DNA of 64,000 nt from Pseudoxanthomonas daejeonensis (lineage in GTDB: Bacteria; Pseudomonadota; Gammaproteobacteria; Xanthomonadales; Xanthomonadaceae). Of this stretch, positions 30,774 through 40,791 are shown piece after piece. A program made the position numbers and the translations under genes. The notes under the pieces were generated by a model. It made no database searches and had not been told where the DNA came from. It was given only the letters and a program-made list of their open reading frames with translations. The first letter of the stretch is position 1, and every line of letters starts with the position of its first letter. The stretch covers positions 62,001 through 126,000 of the forward strand of contig NZ_PDWN01000002.1 in NCBI RefSeq assembly GCF_010093205.1, given 5' to 3'.

Positions 30774-33167
30774 ATGATCGCCAAGCACCGCCTGCTCGCC
30801 GTCGCCGTCTCAGCTGCGCTGGCCGCCCCGGCCGCCTGGGCCCAGACCGCCCCGCCCACGCCCACCGCCAAGGTCCTCGACACGGTCATCGTCACCGGCA
30901 CCCGGGTGACCGACCGGACGGTCGCCGAATCCTCGTCGCCGATCGACATCATCAGCAGCGAGGCGCTGCAGGCCACCGGCTCGACCGAGTTGGCGACCGC
31001 CCTGGCACGCGCCATTCCTTCGCTCAATTTCCCGCGCGCGGCAATCAACGACGGCACCGACGCGATGCGCCCCGCGCAGCTGCGCGGCCTGGCCCCCGAC
31101 CACACCCTGGTCCTGGTCAACGGCAAGCGCTACCACCCCGGCGCACTGGTCAACGTCAACGGCAGCCAGGGACGCAGTTCCTCGCCGGTGGACCTGAACT
31201 CCATCCCGGTGGCCGCGATCGAACGGGTCGAGGTGCTGCGCGACGGCGCCTCGGCCCAGTACGGATCCGACGCCATCGCCGGCGTGGTCAACATCGTGCT
31301 CAAGGGATCGGACAGCGGCGGCAGCCTGAGCGCCGGCTACGGCCAGTTCAGCGCCGGCGACGGCGGCCAGTACCAGGTGATGGGCGATGCCGGCCTGAGC
31401 CTGGGCGGAGCCGGCAAATTGCACCTGTCAGCGCAGACCGGCCACCAGGACCAGACTGATCGCGCGCGGCCCTACACCGGCGTCCCCAGCGCGACCAGTC
31501 CGCCACTGGGCGAGGTCGTACAGCGCCTGGGTGATCCGGAAATCGACAACCACTCGGTTGCCTACAACGGCGAGATCCCGGTCGAGGACTACCTGAGCTT
31601 CTATTCCTTCGGCCTCTATACCAAGCGCGAAACACTCTCGAACGGTTTCTTCCGTCCGGCCGGCGACACCCGCAACATCCCGTCGATCTACCCCGATGGT
31701 TTCCTGCCGCAGATCTTCAACACTTCCGACGACATCAGCTTCACCGGCGGCCTGCGCGCCACCACCGCCGGCGAGACCGACGTCGACTTCAGCTACACGT
31801 ACGGTTCCAACTCGCTGGACTTCGACATCCGCAACACGCTCAACCGCAGCCTGGGCCCGACCTCGCCGACGCAGTTCTACGCCGGTTCGCTGGAGCTCAA
31901 GCAGCACGTGCTGAACCTGGATTTCAACAAGCTGCTCGACTGGGGCGGTGCCTACCCGGTCACGTTGTCCTACGGCGCGGAATGGCGCGGCGAGGAGTTC
32001 ACCATTGGCTCGGGCGAAGTGAACTCGTACGTCAACGGCGGCGTGCTGCTGCCCAATGGCACGCCCGCTCCATCGGGCGCCCAGGTGTTCCCCGGTTTCC
32101 GTCCGTCGGACAGTGGCAGCTTCGATCGCCACTCGCTTTCATATTTCGTAGGGCTGGAAGGCGACCTCACCGAAAAACTGAGCCTGGGCATCGCCGCGCG
32201 CTACGAGGACTACAGCGACTTCGGCAGCGAGACGACCGGCAAGCTCAGCGGCCGCTACGCCTTCAGTGACGCAGTCGCGCTGCGCGCCACCGCTTCGACC
32301 GGCTTCCATGCGCCCTCGCTGCAGCAGCAGTACTACCAGACCACGTCGACCAATTTCATCGGGGGACTGCCGTTCGACCTGGTCACCTTCCGGGTGACCA
32401 ATCCCGCCGGCATCGCGCTGGGCGCCGAACCGCTCAAGGCCGAGACCTCCGAGAACTTCACCCTGGGCCTGGTCCTGACCCCGGTCGAAGACCTGTACGT
32501 GACCGTCGATGCGTACCACATCAAGGTCAAGGACCGGATCACCCTGTCGGAGAACCTGACCAGCACCGCGGTGCGTACCTGGCTCAATACCAATGGTTTC
32601 CCGGACGTGGCGGGCGGGCGCTACTTCACCAACGCGCTCGACACGACCACCCAGGGCGTGGACGTGGTGGGCACCTACACCTGGCAACTGGCCGCGAGCA
32701 AGCTCGACTTCACCATGGGCTACAACTACACCAAGACCGAAATCGACCGGGTCGCGCCCAACCCTCCGGCGTTGACCGCGATCGACCCGACCGCGCTGCG
32801 CTTCGGACGCGTCGAGCTGGGCCGCTTCGAAGTCGGTTACCCGCGCGACAAGTTCCTGCTCAGCGGCGCGTGGGAGAACGACAGCTGGCGCCTGAGCGCG
32901 ACCACCTCGCGCTATGGCGAGTTCACCGTCCGCAACGCCAACGCGGCGCTGGACCAGACCTTCGATCCGAAGTGGCTGCTGGACCTGGCGGCGACCTTCA
33001 AGGTGGACCGCTGGGAGTTCTCGCTGGGCGGCGACAACGTGCTCAACGAGTACCCGGACGAGAACATCTACGCGACCTCGACGTCCGGCCAGCTGCCCTA
33101 CCCGACGCAGAACCCGTTCGGCTTCAACGGCGCCTACGTCTACCTGCGCGCGAACTATCGCTGGTGA
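30774..33167 (+). CDS. TonB-dependent outer-membrane receptor
   Basis: A 797-residue outer-membrane transporter. Residues 1-24 are a signal peptide. A TonB-box-like DTVIVTGTRV is near 37-46. The plug domain has LRGLAPDHTLVLVNGKRYHPG and ends with VEVLRDGASAQYGSDAIAGVVNIVLK. A long beta-barrel then runs to a C-terminal aromatic/Trp (YLRANYRW). The first third resembles receptors that take up complex substrates, such as carbohydrates or iron chelates, but the substrate is not readable. No companion TonB, FecR or sigma factor gene is adjacent. Likely transcribed from its own promoter. Confidence 0.93.
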   Translation: MIAKHRLLAVAVSAALAAPAAWAQTAPPTPTAKVLDTVIVTGTRVTDRTVAESSSPIDIISSEALQATGSTELATALARAIPSLNFPRAAINDGTDAMRPAQLRGLAPDHTLVLVNGKRYHPGALVNVNGSQGRSSSPVDLNSIPVAAIERVEVLRDGASAQYGSDAIAGVVNIVLKGSDSGGSLSAGYGQFSAGDGGQYQVMGDAGLSLGGAGKLHLSAQTGHQDQTDRARPYTGVPSATSPPLGEVVQRLGDPEIDNHSVAYNGEIPVEDYLSFYSFGLYTKRETLSNGFFRPAGDTRNIPSIYPDGFLPQIFNTSDDISFTGGLRATTAGETDVDFSYTYGSNSLDFDIRNTLNRSLGPTSPTQFYAGSLELKQHVLNLDFNKLLDWGGAYPVTLSYGAEWRGEEFTIGSGEVNSYVNGGVLLPNGTPAPSGAQVFPGFRPSDSGSFDRHSLSYFVGLEGDLTEKLSLGIAARYEDYSDFGSETTGKLSGRYAFSDAVALRATASTGFHAPSLQQQYYQTTSTNFIGGLPFDLVTFRVTNPAGIALGAEPLKAETSENFTLGLVLTPVEDLYVTVDAYHIKVKDRITLSENLTSTAVRTWLNTNGFPDVAGGRYFTNALDTTTQGVDVVGTYTWQLAASKLDFTMGYNYTKTEIDRVAPNPPALTAIDPTALRFGRVELGRFEVGYPRDKFLLSGAWENDSWRLSATTSRYGEFTVRNANAALDQTFDPKWLLDLAATFKVDRWEFSLGGDNVLNEYPDENIYATSTSGQLPYPTQNPFGFNGAYVYLRANYRW

Positions 33168-33281
33168 TGCCGTTCCGCGCCCGGCATGCACCGGACCTGC
33201 CCCGGGCATGCCGGCGCGGCGTTTGCCCCGGGGCGCCTGCGTCGGTGACACTGGCAGGCCCCCTCCCGCCACCCGTGACCG

Positions 33282-34985
33282 ATGCCCCATGACACCAGCC
33301 TGATCGACATCGTGGCGGTCGGCCTCGGCCTGGCGTTCGTGCTGGGTGCGATCGCCAACAAGCTGCGGCTGTCGCCACTGGTGGGCTACCTGCTCGCAGG
33401 CGTGGCGGTGGGTCCGTTCACGCCCGGCTTCGTCGCCGACCAGGAAATCGCCAACCAGCTATCCGAAATCGGCGTGATGCTGCTGATGTTCGGCGTCGGC
33501 CTGCATTTCTCGCTCGACGACCTGCTGGAAGTGAAGTGGATCGCCGTGCCCGGCGCCATGGCGCAGATCGCGTTTGCCACGCTGCTGGGCATGGGCCTGG
33601 CCTGGGCGATGGGCTGGCCGCTGATCCAGGGCCTCGTGTTCGGCCTGGCCCTGTCGGTGGCCAGCACGGTGGTGCTGTTGCGGGCGATGGAAGAACGGCG
33701 CCTGCTGGACACCAAGCGCGGCCGCATCGCGGTGGGCTGGCTGATCGTCGAGGACCTGGTGATGGTCCTGGCGCTGGTCCTGCTGCCCGCCCTGGGCGGG
33801 ATGCTGGGCGAAGGCGGCACGCGCCCGGAGGAGGCCAGCCTCGGCGTGATCCTCGCCGCGCTGGGCTGGACCCTGCTCAAGGTCAGCCTGTTCGTGGCGG
33901 TGATGCTGGTCGTGGGGCGCCGGGTGATTCCCTGGACGCTGGAAAAAGTGGCCGGCACCGGCTCGCGCGAGCTGTTCACCCTGGCGGTGCTGGCGATCGC
34001 GCTGGGCGTGGCGTTCGGCTCGGCGGCCCTGTTCGGGGTGTCGTTCGCGCTGGGCGCGTTCTTCGCCGGCATGCTGCTCAACGAATCGGAACTGAGCCAC
34101 AAGGCGGCCAACGACTCGCTGCCGTTGCGCGACGCGTTCGCGGTGCTGTTCTTCGTCTCGGTCGGCATGCTGTTCGATCCGCGGATCCTGGTCGAGCATC
34201 CCTGGCAGGTGCTGGCGACGCTGGCGATCATCGTCCTGGGCAAGTCGGTGGCCGCGTACTGGATCGTGCGCGCTTTCCGCCACCCGCCCTCCACGGCGAT
34301 GACCATTTCGGTGAGCCTGGCGCAGATCGGCGAGTTCTCCTTCATCCTGGCCGGGCTCGGCGTATCGCTGCGGATCCTGCCCCCGGAAGGACGCGACCTG
34401 GTGCTGGCCGGCGCGCTGCTGTCGATCATCGCCAACCCGTTGCTGTTCGCCTGGCTCGACCGCCGCCAGGCGCGCCAGGAAGCGATGCAGGCGCCCGCCG
34501 AACCCGAGCCCCCCCCCGGACCGGCGCTGGTGCCCGGCAACCACGCCATCGTCGTCGGCTACGGGCGGGTCGGCAGCGAACTGGCCGGGGTGCTGCGCGA
34601 TCGCGGCGTCAACGTGCTGGTGATCGATACCGACAAGGACCATATCGAGCGGGCGCACGCGGCCGGCTTCCCGGGCATCCGCGGCAATGCTGCGTCCGAC
34701 CGGGTGCTGGCCGAGGCCCACCCGCAGACCGCGAGCATCGCGATCCTGGCGATTCCGCAGCCTCTGGAGGCGGGCGAAGCGATCGCCAAGCTGCGCGCGC
34801 TCAGCCCGGCGCTGCCGGTGCTTGCCCGCGCGCACAGCGATGCCGAGGTGCGCCACCTGCTCTCGCACGGCGCCGACGGCGCGGTGATGGCCGAGCGCGA
34901 GCTGGCCTATTCGCTGGCCGAAATGGTGATGTCGACGCCGACCTTCCGCTACGCCAATCGCGAGGCGGCAGTACCGCCGGTCTGA
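33282..34985 (+). CDS. ybaL: YbaL-type cation:proton antiporter (CPA2/Kef superfamily)
   Basis: A 567-residue inner-membrane transporter. About twelve membrane segments (residues 5-400) contain ANKLRLSPLVGYLLAGVAVGPFTPGF and LLMFGVGLHFSLDDLL, which match YbaL closely from memory. A RCK/TrkA-N nucleotide-binding domain follows, with IVVGYGRVGSELAGVL near residue 423. Kef-type proteins exchange K+ or Na+ for protons; the exact ion for YbaL is not established. Proline-rich linker at about 405-415. It lies 114 bases after the TonB receptor and 45 bases before the FAD oxidoreductase. Confidence 0.93.
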   Translation: MPHDTSLIDIVAVGLGLAFVLGAIANKLRLSPLVGYLLAGVAVGPFTPGFVADQEIANQLSEIGVMLLMFGVGLHFSLDDLLEVKWIAVPGAMAQIAFATLLGMGLAWAMGWPLIQGLVFGLALSVASTVVLLRAMEERRLLDTKRGRIAVGWLIVEDLVMVLALVLLPALGGMLGEGGTRPEEASLGVILAALGWTLLKVSLFVAVMLVVGRRVIPWTLEKVAGTGSRELFTLAVLAIALGVAFGSAALFGVSFALGAFFAGMLLNESELSHKAANDSLPLRDAFAVLFFVSVGMLFDPRILVEHPWQVLATLAIIVLGKSVAAYWIVRAFRHPPSTAMTISVSLAQIGEFSFILAGLGVSLRILPPEGRDLVLAGALLSIIANPLLFAWLDRRQARQEAMQAPAEPEPPPGPALVPGNHAIVVGYGRVGSELAGVLRDRGVNVLVIDTDKDHIERAHAAGFPGIRGNAASDRVLAEAHPQTASIAILAIPQPLEAGEAIAKLRALSPALPVLARAHSDAEVRHLLSHGADGAVMAERELAYSLAEMVMSTPTFRYANREAAVPPV

Positions 34986-35030
34986 GCCGCCTTCACGGCG
35001 CGCTGCGCCGCGACCGGCTTGACTGCCAGG

Positions 35031-36242
35031 ATGGACCTGAAAAGCGGTTATCCCTTCTGGGCGATACGCGGCGGACTGTCCGCGCCCCTGCCGGCGCTGG
35101 CCGCCGACCTCGACTGCGACGTCGCCGTGGTCGGTGGCGGCATCACCGGCGCGCTCATCGCCGACGAACTGGCCGCGCACGGCCACGCGGTCGCCGTGCT
35201 CGAAAAGCGCGACGTCGGCTGGGGCAGCACCTCGGCCAGCACCGCGCTGCTGCAGTACGAAATCGACACCCACCTGGTCGACCTGGCGAAGCGCTACGGC
35301 GAAGCCGACGCCGCGCTGGCCTACCGGGCCTGCGTCACGGCGATCGACTGGCTGCGCGAACGCGCCGCCGATCTCGACGGCGTCGCCTTCAACCATTGCC
35401 GCAGCCTCTACTACGCCAGCCGCCGCCGCCACGTGCGCGACCTGCGCGAAGAATTCGCCGCGCGCGAGCGCCATGGCATCGAGGTCGAATGGTGGGAGGC
35501 CGATGACGTGGAGGCCGGCTACGGGTTCCGCGCGCCGGCGGCCATCCTCAGCCGGCAGGCCGCCCAGGTCGATCCCTACCAGATGGCGCAGCGGCTGCTG
35601 CGCCGCCTGCATCGCGGCGGCGGCGCGGTGCACGACCACGAGGAAATCGTCGGCCTGCAGGCCACCTCGCGGCGCGTGGTGCTGCGTACCGCGTCCGGCT
35701 TCCAGGTGCGCGCCGGCCACGTCGTCCTGGCCTGCGGCTACGAAAACCAGCGCTGGCTGCGCAAGCGCGTGGCGCGCAACCGCAGCAGCTACGCCTTCGT
35801 CAGCGACCCTTTGCCGGTGGCGCTGCTCGGCGGCCTGGTCGACAGCCTGGTCTGGGAGAGCGCGCGTCCCTACCTGTATGTGCGCACCACGCCGGACCGG
35901 CGGTTGCTCGTCGGCGGCGAGGACGATGCCGTCGACATCCCCGCCAGGCGGGATGCGCGGGTGCAGGCCAAGGCCGGCACGTTGCTGGAAAAAGCCCGGG
36001 CACTGTTCCCGCAGCTGCCGCTGCGCCCGGCGTTCGCATGGGGCGGGACCTTCGCCGAGACCCGGGATGGCCTGCCCTGGTTCGGCCGGCACGAACAGTG
36101 GGGACCGCGGGTGCTGTTCGCCATGGCCTACGGCGGCAACGGCATCACCTACTCGGCGCTGGGTGCGCAACTGCTGCGAGCTACCGTCGAACGGCGCCGG
36201 CATCCGCTCGGAAAGCTGTTCTCGTTCGAACGCAAGGGCTGA
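35031..36242 (+). CDS. DAO-family FAD-dependent oxidoreductase
   Basis: A 403-residue flavoprotein of the glycine/D-amino acid oxidase (DAO) fold. The FAD motif is VAVVGGGITGALIADELAA at about 32-50, then EKRDVGWGSTSASTALL. The late FAD-contact block is WGGTFAETRDGLPWFGRH, and the C-terminal AMAYGGNGITYSALGAQLL is conserved. The ATG at 35031 is preferred over a TTG at 35019. Family members oxidise amines, amino acids or glycerol-3-phosphate; the substrate is unknown. Neighbours (ybaL, recQ) give no clear pathway clue. Confidence 0.87.
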   Translation: MDLKSGYPFWAIRGGLSAPLPALAADLDCDVAVVGGGITGALIADELAAHGHAVAVLEKRDVGWGSTSASTALLQYEIDTHLVDLAKRYGEADAALAYRACVTAIDWLRERAADLDGVAFNHCRSLYYASRRRHVRDLREEFAARERHGIEVEWWEADDVEAGYGFRAPAAILSRQAAQVDPYQMAQRLLRRLHRGGGAVHDHEEIVGLQATSRRVVLRTASGFQVRAGHVVLACGYENQRWLRKRVARNRSSYAFVSDPLPVALLGGLVDSLVWESARPYLYVRTTPDRRLLVGGEDDAVDIPARRDARVQAKAGTLLEKARALFPQLPLRPAFAWGGTFAETRDGLPWFGRHEQWGPRVLFAMAYGGNGITYSALGAQLLRATVERRRHPLGKLFSFERKG

Positions 36243-36437
36243 CCCTCGGCGGTCGCACGCCTGCGGGAGCTGTGTCTTCTCGAATCCACCCCGGCGTTAC
36301 AGGATCGCCTTGCCAGCGCGCGATCCATGTGCCGGTGAGCTGACGGCAGCACTCCTACACCGGATCAAGGCGAAATCGCAGCCCGCACGCGCCGCCGGTT
36401 CAGCGCGGTGGCCGGAAGTGGCCGGTATCCTGTACGC

Positions 36438-38309
<1,872 letters not shown>

Positions 38310-38312
38310 GTC

Positions 38313-38339
38313 GCGCCGGACCCCGTCGGGATCCGGCGC
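38313..38339. terminator. Bidirectional terminator-like hairpin between recQ and the SapC gene
   Basis: GCGCCGGA (38313-38320) and TCCGGCGC (38332-38339) form a perfect 8-bp stem, extended inside by CCC/GGG. It sits four bases after the recQ stop and 12 bases beyond the end of the SapC gene on the other strand. It is placed to end both transcripts; no T-run is evident. Confidence 0.6.
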
Positions 38340-38351
38340 CCTGCGCACTCA

Positions 38352-39110
38352 TCAGTGGCTGGTCGGCTCCGCGCCCTGCGTCGCGGCCTTGAGCCCGGCG
38401 ACGTGCCGCTCGAACAGCGTGTTGGCATTGCCCAGCGACATCAGGTGCGCATAGACCCAGCCCAGGTAGCCGGCCTTGTTCAACGCCAGCACCTTCTTGT
38501 CGGGCAGCTTCAGGAACTTCTCTTCGTCGACCGCGACGAAATCGCTGAGCACGAAGCTCTCGCCGTTGCTGTGGTTCAGGCGCAACGAACGCGGCGCAAG
38601 CAGCTCGAACTCGGCCAGCTTGGCCACGAACTGGCGGGTGCGCTCCATCTCGGCGGTGAAGTTGTGCAGGAAGCGGATCATCTCGTCCAGGTACGCGCTG
38701 TTCTTGCCTTCGGCGTCGAACAGGGCCTGGCCTTCCTGCTCGTTCCAGCCGGGGAACTCGCGGTCGAAGCAGACGGTGAAGTTCTCCTGGTCGGCCTGGG
38801 CCAGGACGAACGGGTAGCGGCGGACGAAGGCCGGGACGTAGGCGCTGCCCTGCCACTGCCCGGCTTCGTCGACGAAACCGTTCTGCCCGGACTTCAGGCC
38901 CAGCAGCGCGATCGGCGAGGCATTGGCGCCATCACCCACGAACAGGATCGGGTAGTGCCGCGCCGCCTGGAAGAATTCCACGCCGGCCAGCGGCACCAGG
39001 TGCGTCGAGGCGGCGAAGCGCGCGTCCTCGGCCTGGCGCAGCCGCAGCTGGCGGTGCGAGTCGCGGTTGAGTGCGGTGATCTGCTTGTACAACAACAGCT
39101 GGTTGCTCAT
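38352..39110 (-). CDS. SapC-family protein, third gene of the TPS operon
   Basis: A 252-residue soluble protein of the SapC (PF07277) type. The N-terminus lacks a signal peptide. Conserved parts are HLVPLAGVEFFQAARHYPILFV, ALLGLKSGQNGFVDEAG and a middle FPGWNEQEGQALFDAEGKNS. The C-terminal half has ALNKAGYLGWVYAHLMSLGN. SapC is named from Campylobacter fetus S-layer gene regions; the biochemical role is unproven. The start ATG is preceded by a GGAGAAG site and lies 37 bases after tpsB on the same strand. That implies co-transcription with the tpsAB pair and a role in that surface system (inference). Confidence 0.85.
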   Translation of the reverse strand: MSNQLLLYKQITALNRDSHRQLRLRQAEDARFAASTHLVPLAGVEFFQAARHYPILFVGDGANASPIALLGLKSGQNGFVDEAGQWQGSAYVPAFVRRYPFVLAQADQENFTVCFDREFPGWNEQEGQALFDAEGKNSAYLDEMIRFLHNFTAEMERTRQFVAKLAEFELLAPRSLRLNHSNGESFVLSDFVAVDEEKFLKLPDKKVLALNKAGYLGWVYAHLMSLGNANTLFERHVAGLKAATQGAEPTSH

Positions 39111-39147
39111 GGTGTTACTTCTCCGTATTCCATTCTTCTGCGGTTGC

Positions 39148-40791
39148 TCAGCGCACGATGATCTGCAGCAGGACCTGGGTGCTGTCCTGGTCGGGCACCA
39201 CATCGTTCAGGGCGCTGGCCGCGACCAGGTTAGCGCTGAAGTGGCGGTTCCAGTCCACGTTCAAGCCGAGACCGGCGCTTTGCAGGTCGACGTCGCGCGT
39301 GCCCAGTTCAGTGGCCAGGCCGTAATCGTAGAACGCGAACAGCTGCCAGCGCTCGGCGAAGCGCCGCGAGAACTCGAGGTTCGTGCTCACGCCGCGCGGC
39401 GCGGAAATCACGCCCGGATCGTAGCCGCGCACGCTGGTGATGCCGCCCAGCTGGAAGTACAGGGACGACGGCAGCTTGGCCGGGTCGCTGGCGTACTGCC
39501 ACGCCAGTCGCCCGTTGAACGCGTAGCTCGCGCCGATGACGCGGTTGAGCAGGGCACTGCCGTTGAGCAGCGTGTAGCTGCCGCTCTCGCCACTGATGTC
39601 GTTGTCGGCCGAGGCCTGGCGCACGCGCTGGTCGTAGCGCACGTACCAGGGTGCGTTGCGGTATTCGGCCGTGCCGGAGAGGAAGAACTCGCCGATGTTG
39701 GTGTCGCTCAGCGGCAGGCCCTCGACCGTGGTTTCCGATGCCTGCCACATGTAGCCGGCGCCGGCGCGCAGCAACCATTTCGGGCCCAGCCACCAGGGGT
39801 GGTCGTAGCCGGCCGAATAGACCTGCGAGTCGCCCTCGATGTCCAGGTCGGCATACGGGCCTTGGGTGATCTTCATCGTGTTGGCGCCCGCCTCGACGTA
39901 GGCGACGCCGTTGTAGCGGTTCACCGGCCGTGCGTAGCGCAGGCTGCCGTAGGTCGAATCGGACGTCCCCACCACCAGCGCGGTGAAGGTGTCCGAAGCG
40001 CCGCTGGGCGAGAACCAGGTCAGGCTGCCGCCGAACTGTTCGCGGCCACTGCCCTGGTTGCCGTAGTTGTTGGCGAAGCCCAGCCACTGCAGGCGTTCGG
40101 GTTCATGCGCCTGCAAGGTCACCTTCGAGGTGCCGAAGGTCCGCCCGGGCGACAGGCCCGCGCTGACCTGCGGACCGGGCGTGGTGGCGTTGAAGCGCTG
40201 GATGTCCGACATCAGCTTCGGACTGTCCAGCACCTGGCCCTGCTCCAGCTGGATGCGGCGCTCGTAGAAGGCGGGGTCGACCCAGCGCTGCCCCTGCCAT
40301 TCCACTTCATCGAGCTTGGCTTCCACCAGCACGACCCGCAGCTCGCCCTTCTCGACACTCTGCGGCGGGATGACCGCGCGCGCGGTCAGCTGGCCCGCGC
40401 GCTCGTACAGCGCGTTGACCTGCGCCAGCAGGGTGTTGAGGTCGGCGAAGCGCAGTTCGCGGCCGGCGTAGGGGCGCGCCAGCGCCTCCAGGTCGGGTTC
40501 CTGCAGGAACACCGACGGGGTGAAGCGGATGCTCTGCAGCACGAACGCCACGTCCTGGTCGGGCAGCGCCTGCGCCTCGAGGGCCTCGCCTTTCAGCGCG
40601 GGCACCTGCAGCTGGCGGGCGCGCTCTTCCATCTCGCGCTGGCGCTGCTGCTGTTCGAGCTGTTCGCGTTGCAGCACCGGGCTGACCTGCCCCGGCAGCG
40701 TCGGTGCGACCTGCGCGAGCGCCAATCCGTTGATACCCCACAGCGTGGCCAGCATGGCCAGGCGCAATCCGTACCGCCCCTTCGAAATCAC
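39148..40791 (-). CDS. TpsB, FhaC/ShlB-type outer-membrane transporter
   Basis: Omp85-superfamily barrel that exports the TpsA adhesin. The 547-residue product begins with a signal peptide whose n-region (KGRYGLRL) is basic. A helix and linker rich in Gln/Arg follows (about 35-70), then two POTRA domains (LQSIRFTPSVFLQEPD and later the LVEAKLDEVEWQGQRW region) and a C-terminal barrel with the lock-loop motif VRGYD at 454-458. I chose a GTG at 40791, with another GTG at 40794, because it gives the basic n-region. These GTG codons touch the tpsA TGA, so the two genes are translationally coupled. The alternative ATG at 40755 would leave a poorer signal. Confidence 0.93.
   Translation of the reverse strand: MISKGRYGLRLAMLATLWGINGLALAQVAPTLPGQVSPVLQREQLEQQQRQREMEERARQLQVPALKGEALEAQALPDQDVAFVLQSIRFTPSVFLQEPDLEALARPYAGRELRFADLNTLLAQVNALYERAGQLTARAVIPPQSVEKGELRVVLVEAKLDEVEWQGQRWVDPAFYERRIQLEQGQVLDSPKLMSDIQRFNATTPGPQVSAGLSPGRTFGTSKVTLQAHEPERLQWLGFANNYGNQGSGREQFGGSLTWFSPSGASDTFTALVVGTSDSTYGSLRYARPVNRYNGVAYVEAGANTMKITQGPYADLDIEGDSQVYSAGYDHPWWLGPKWLLRAGAGYMWQASETTVEGLPLSDTNIGEFFLSGTAEYRNAPWYVRYDQRVRQASADNDISGESGSYTLLNGSALLNRVIGASYAFNGRLAWQYASDPAKLPSSLYFQLGGITSVRGYDPGVISAPRGVSTNLEFSRRFAERWQLFAFYDYGLATELGTRDVDLQSAGLGLNVDWNRHFSANLVAASALNDVVPDQDSTQVLLQIIVR

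Noticed and set aside
36243-36437. Extra gene between the DAO gene and recQ
   Set aside because: Only short, inconsistent frames; no ribosome site or family pattern.
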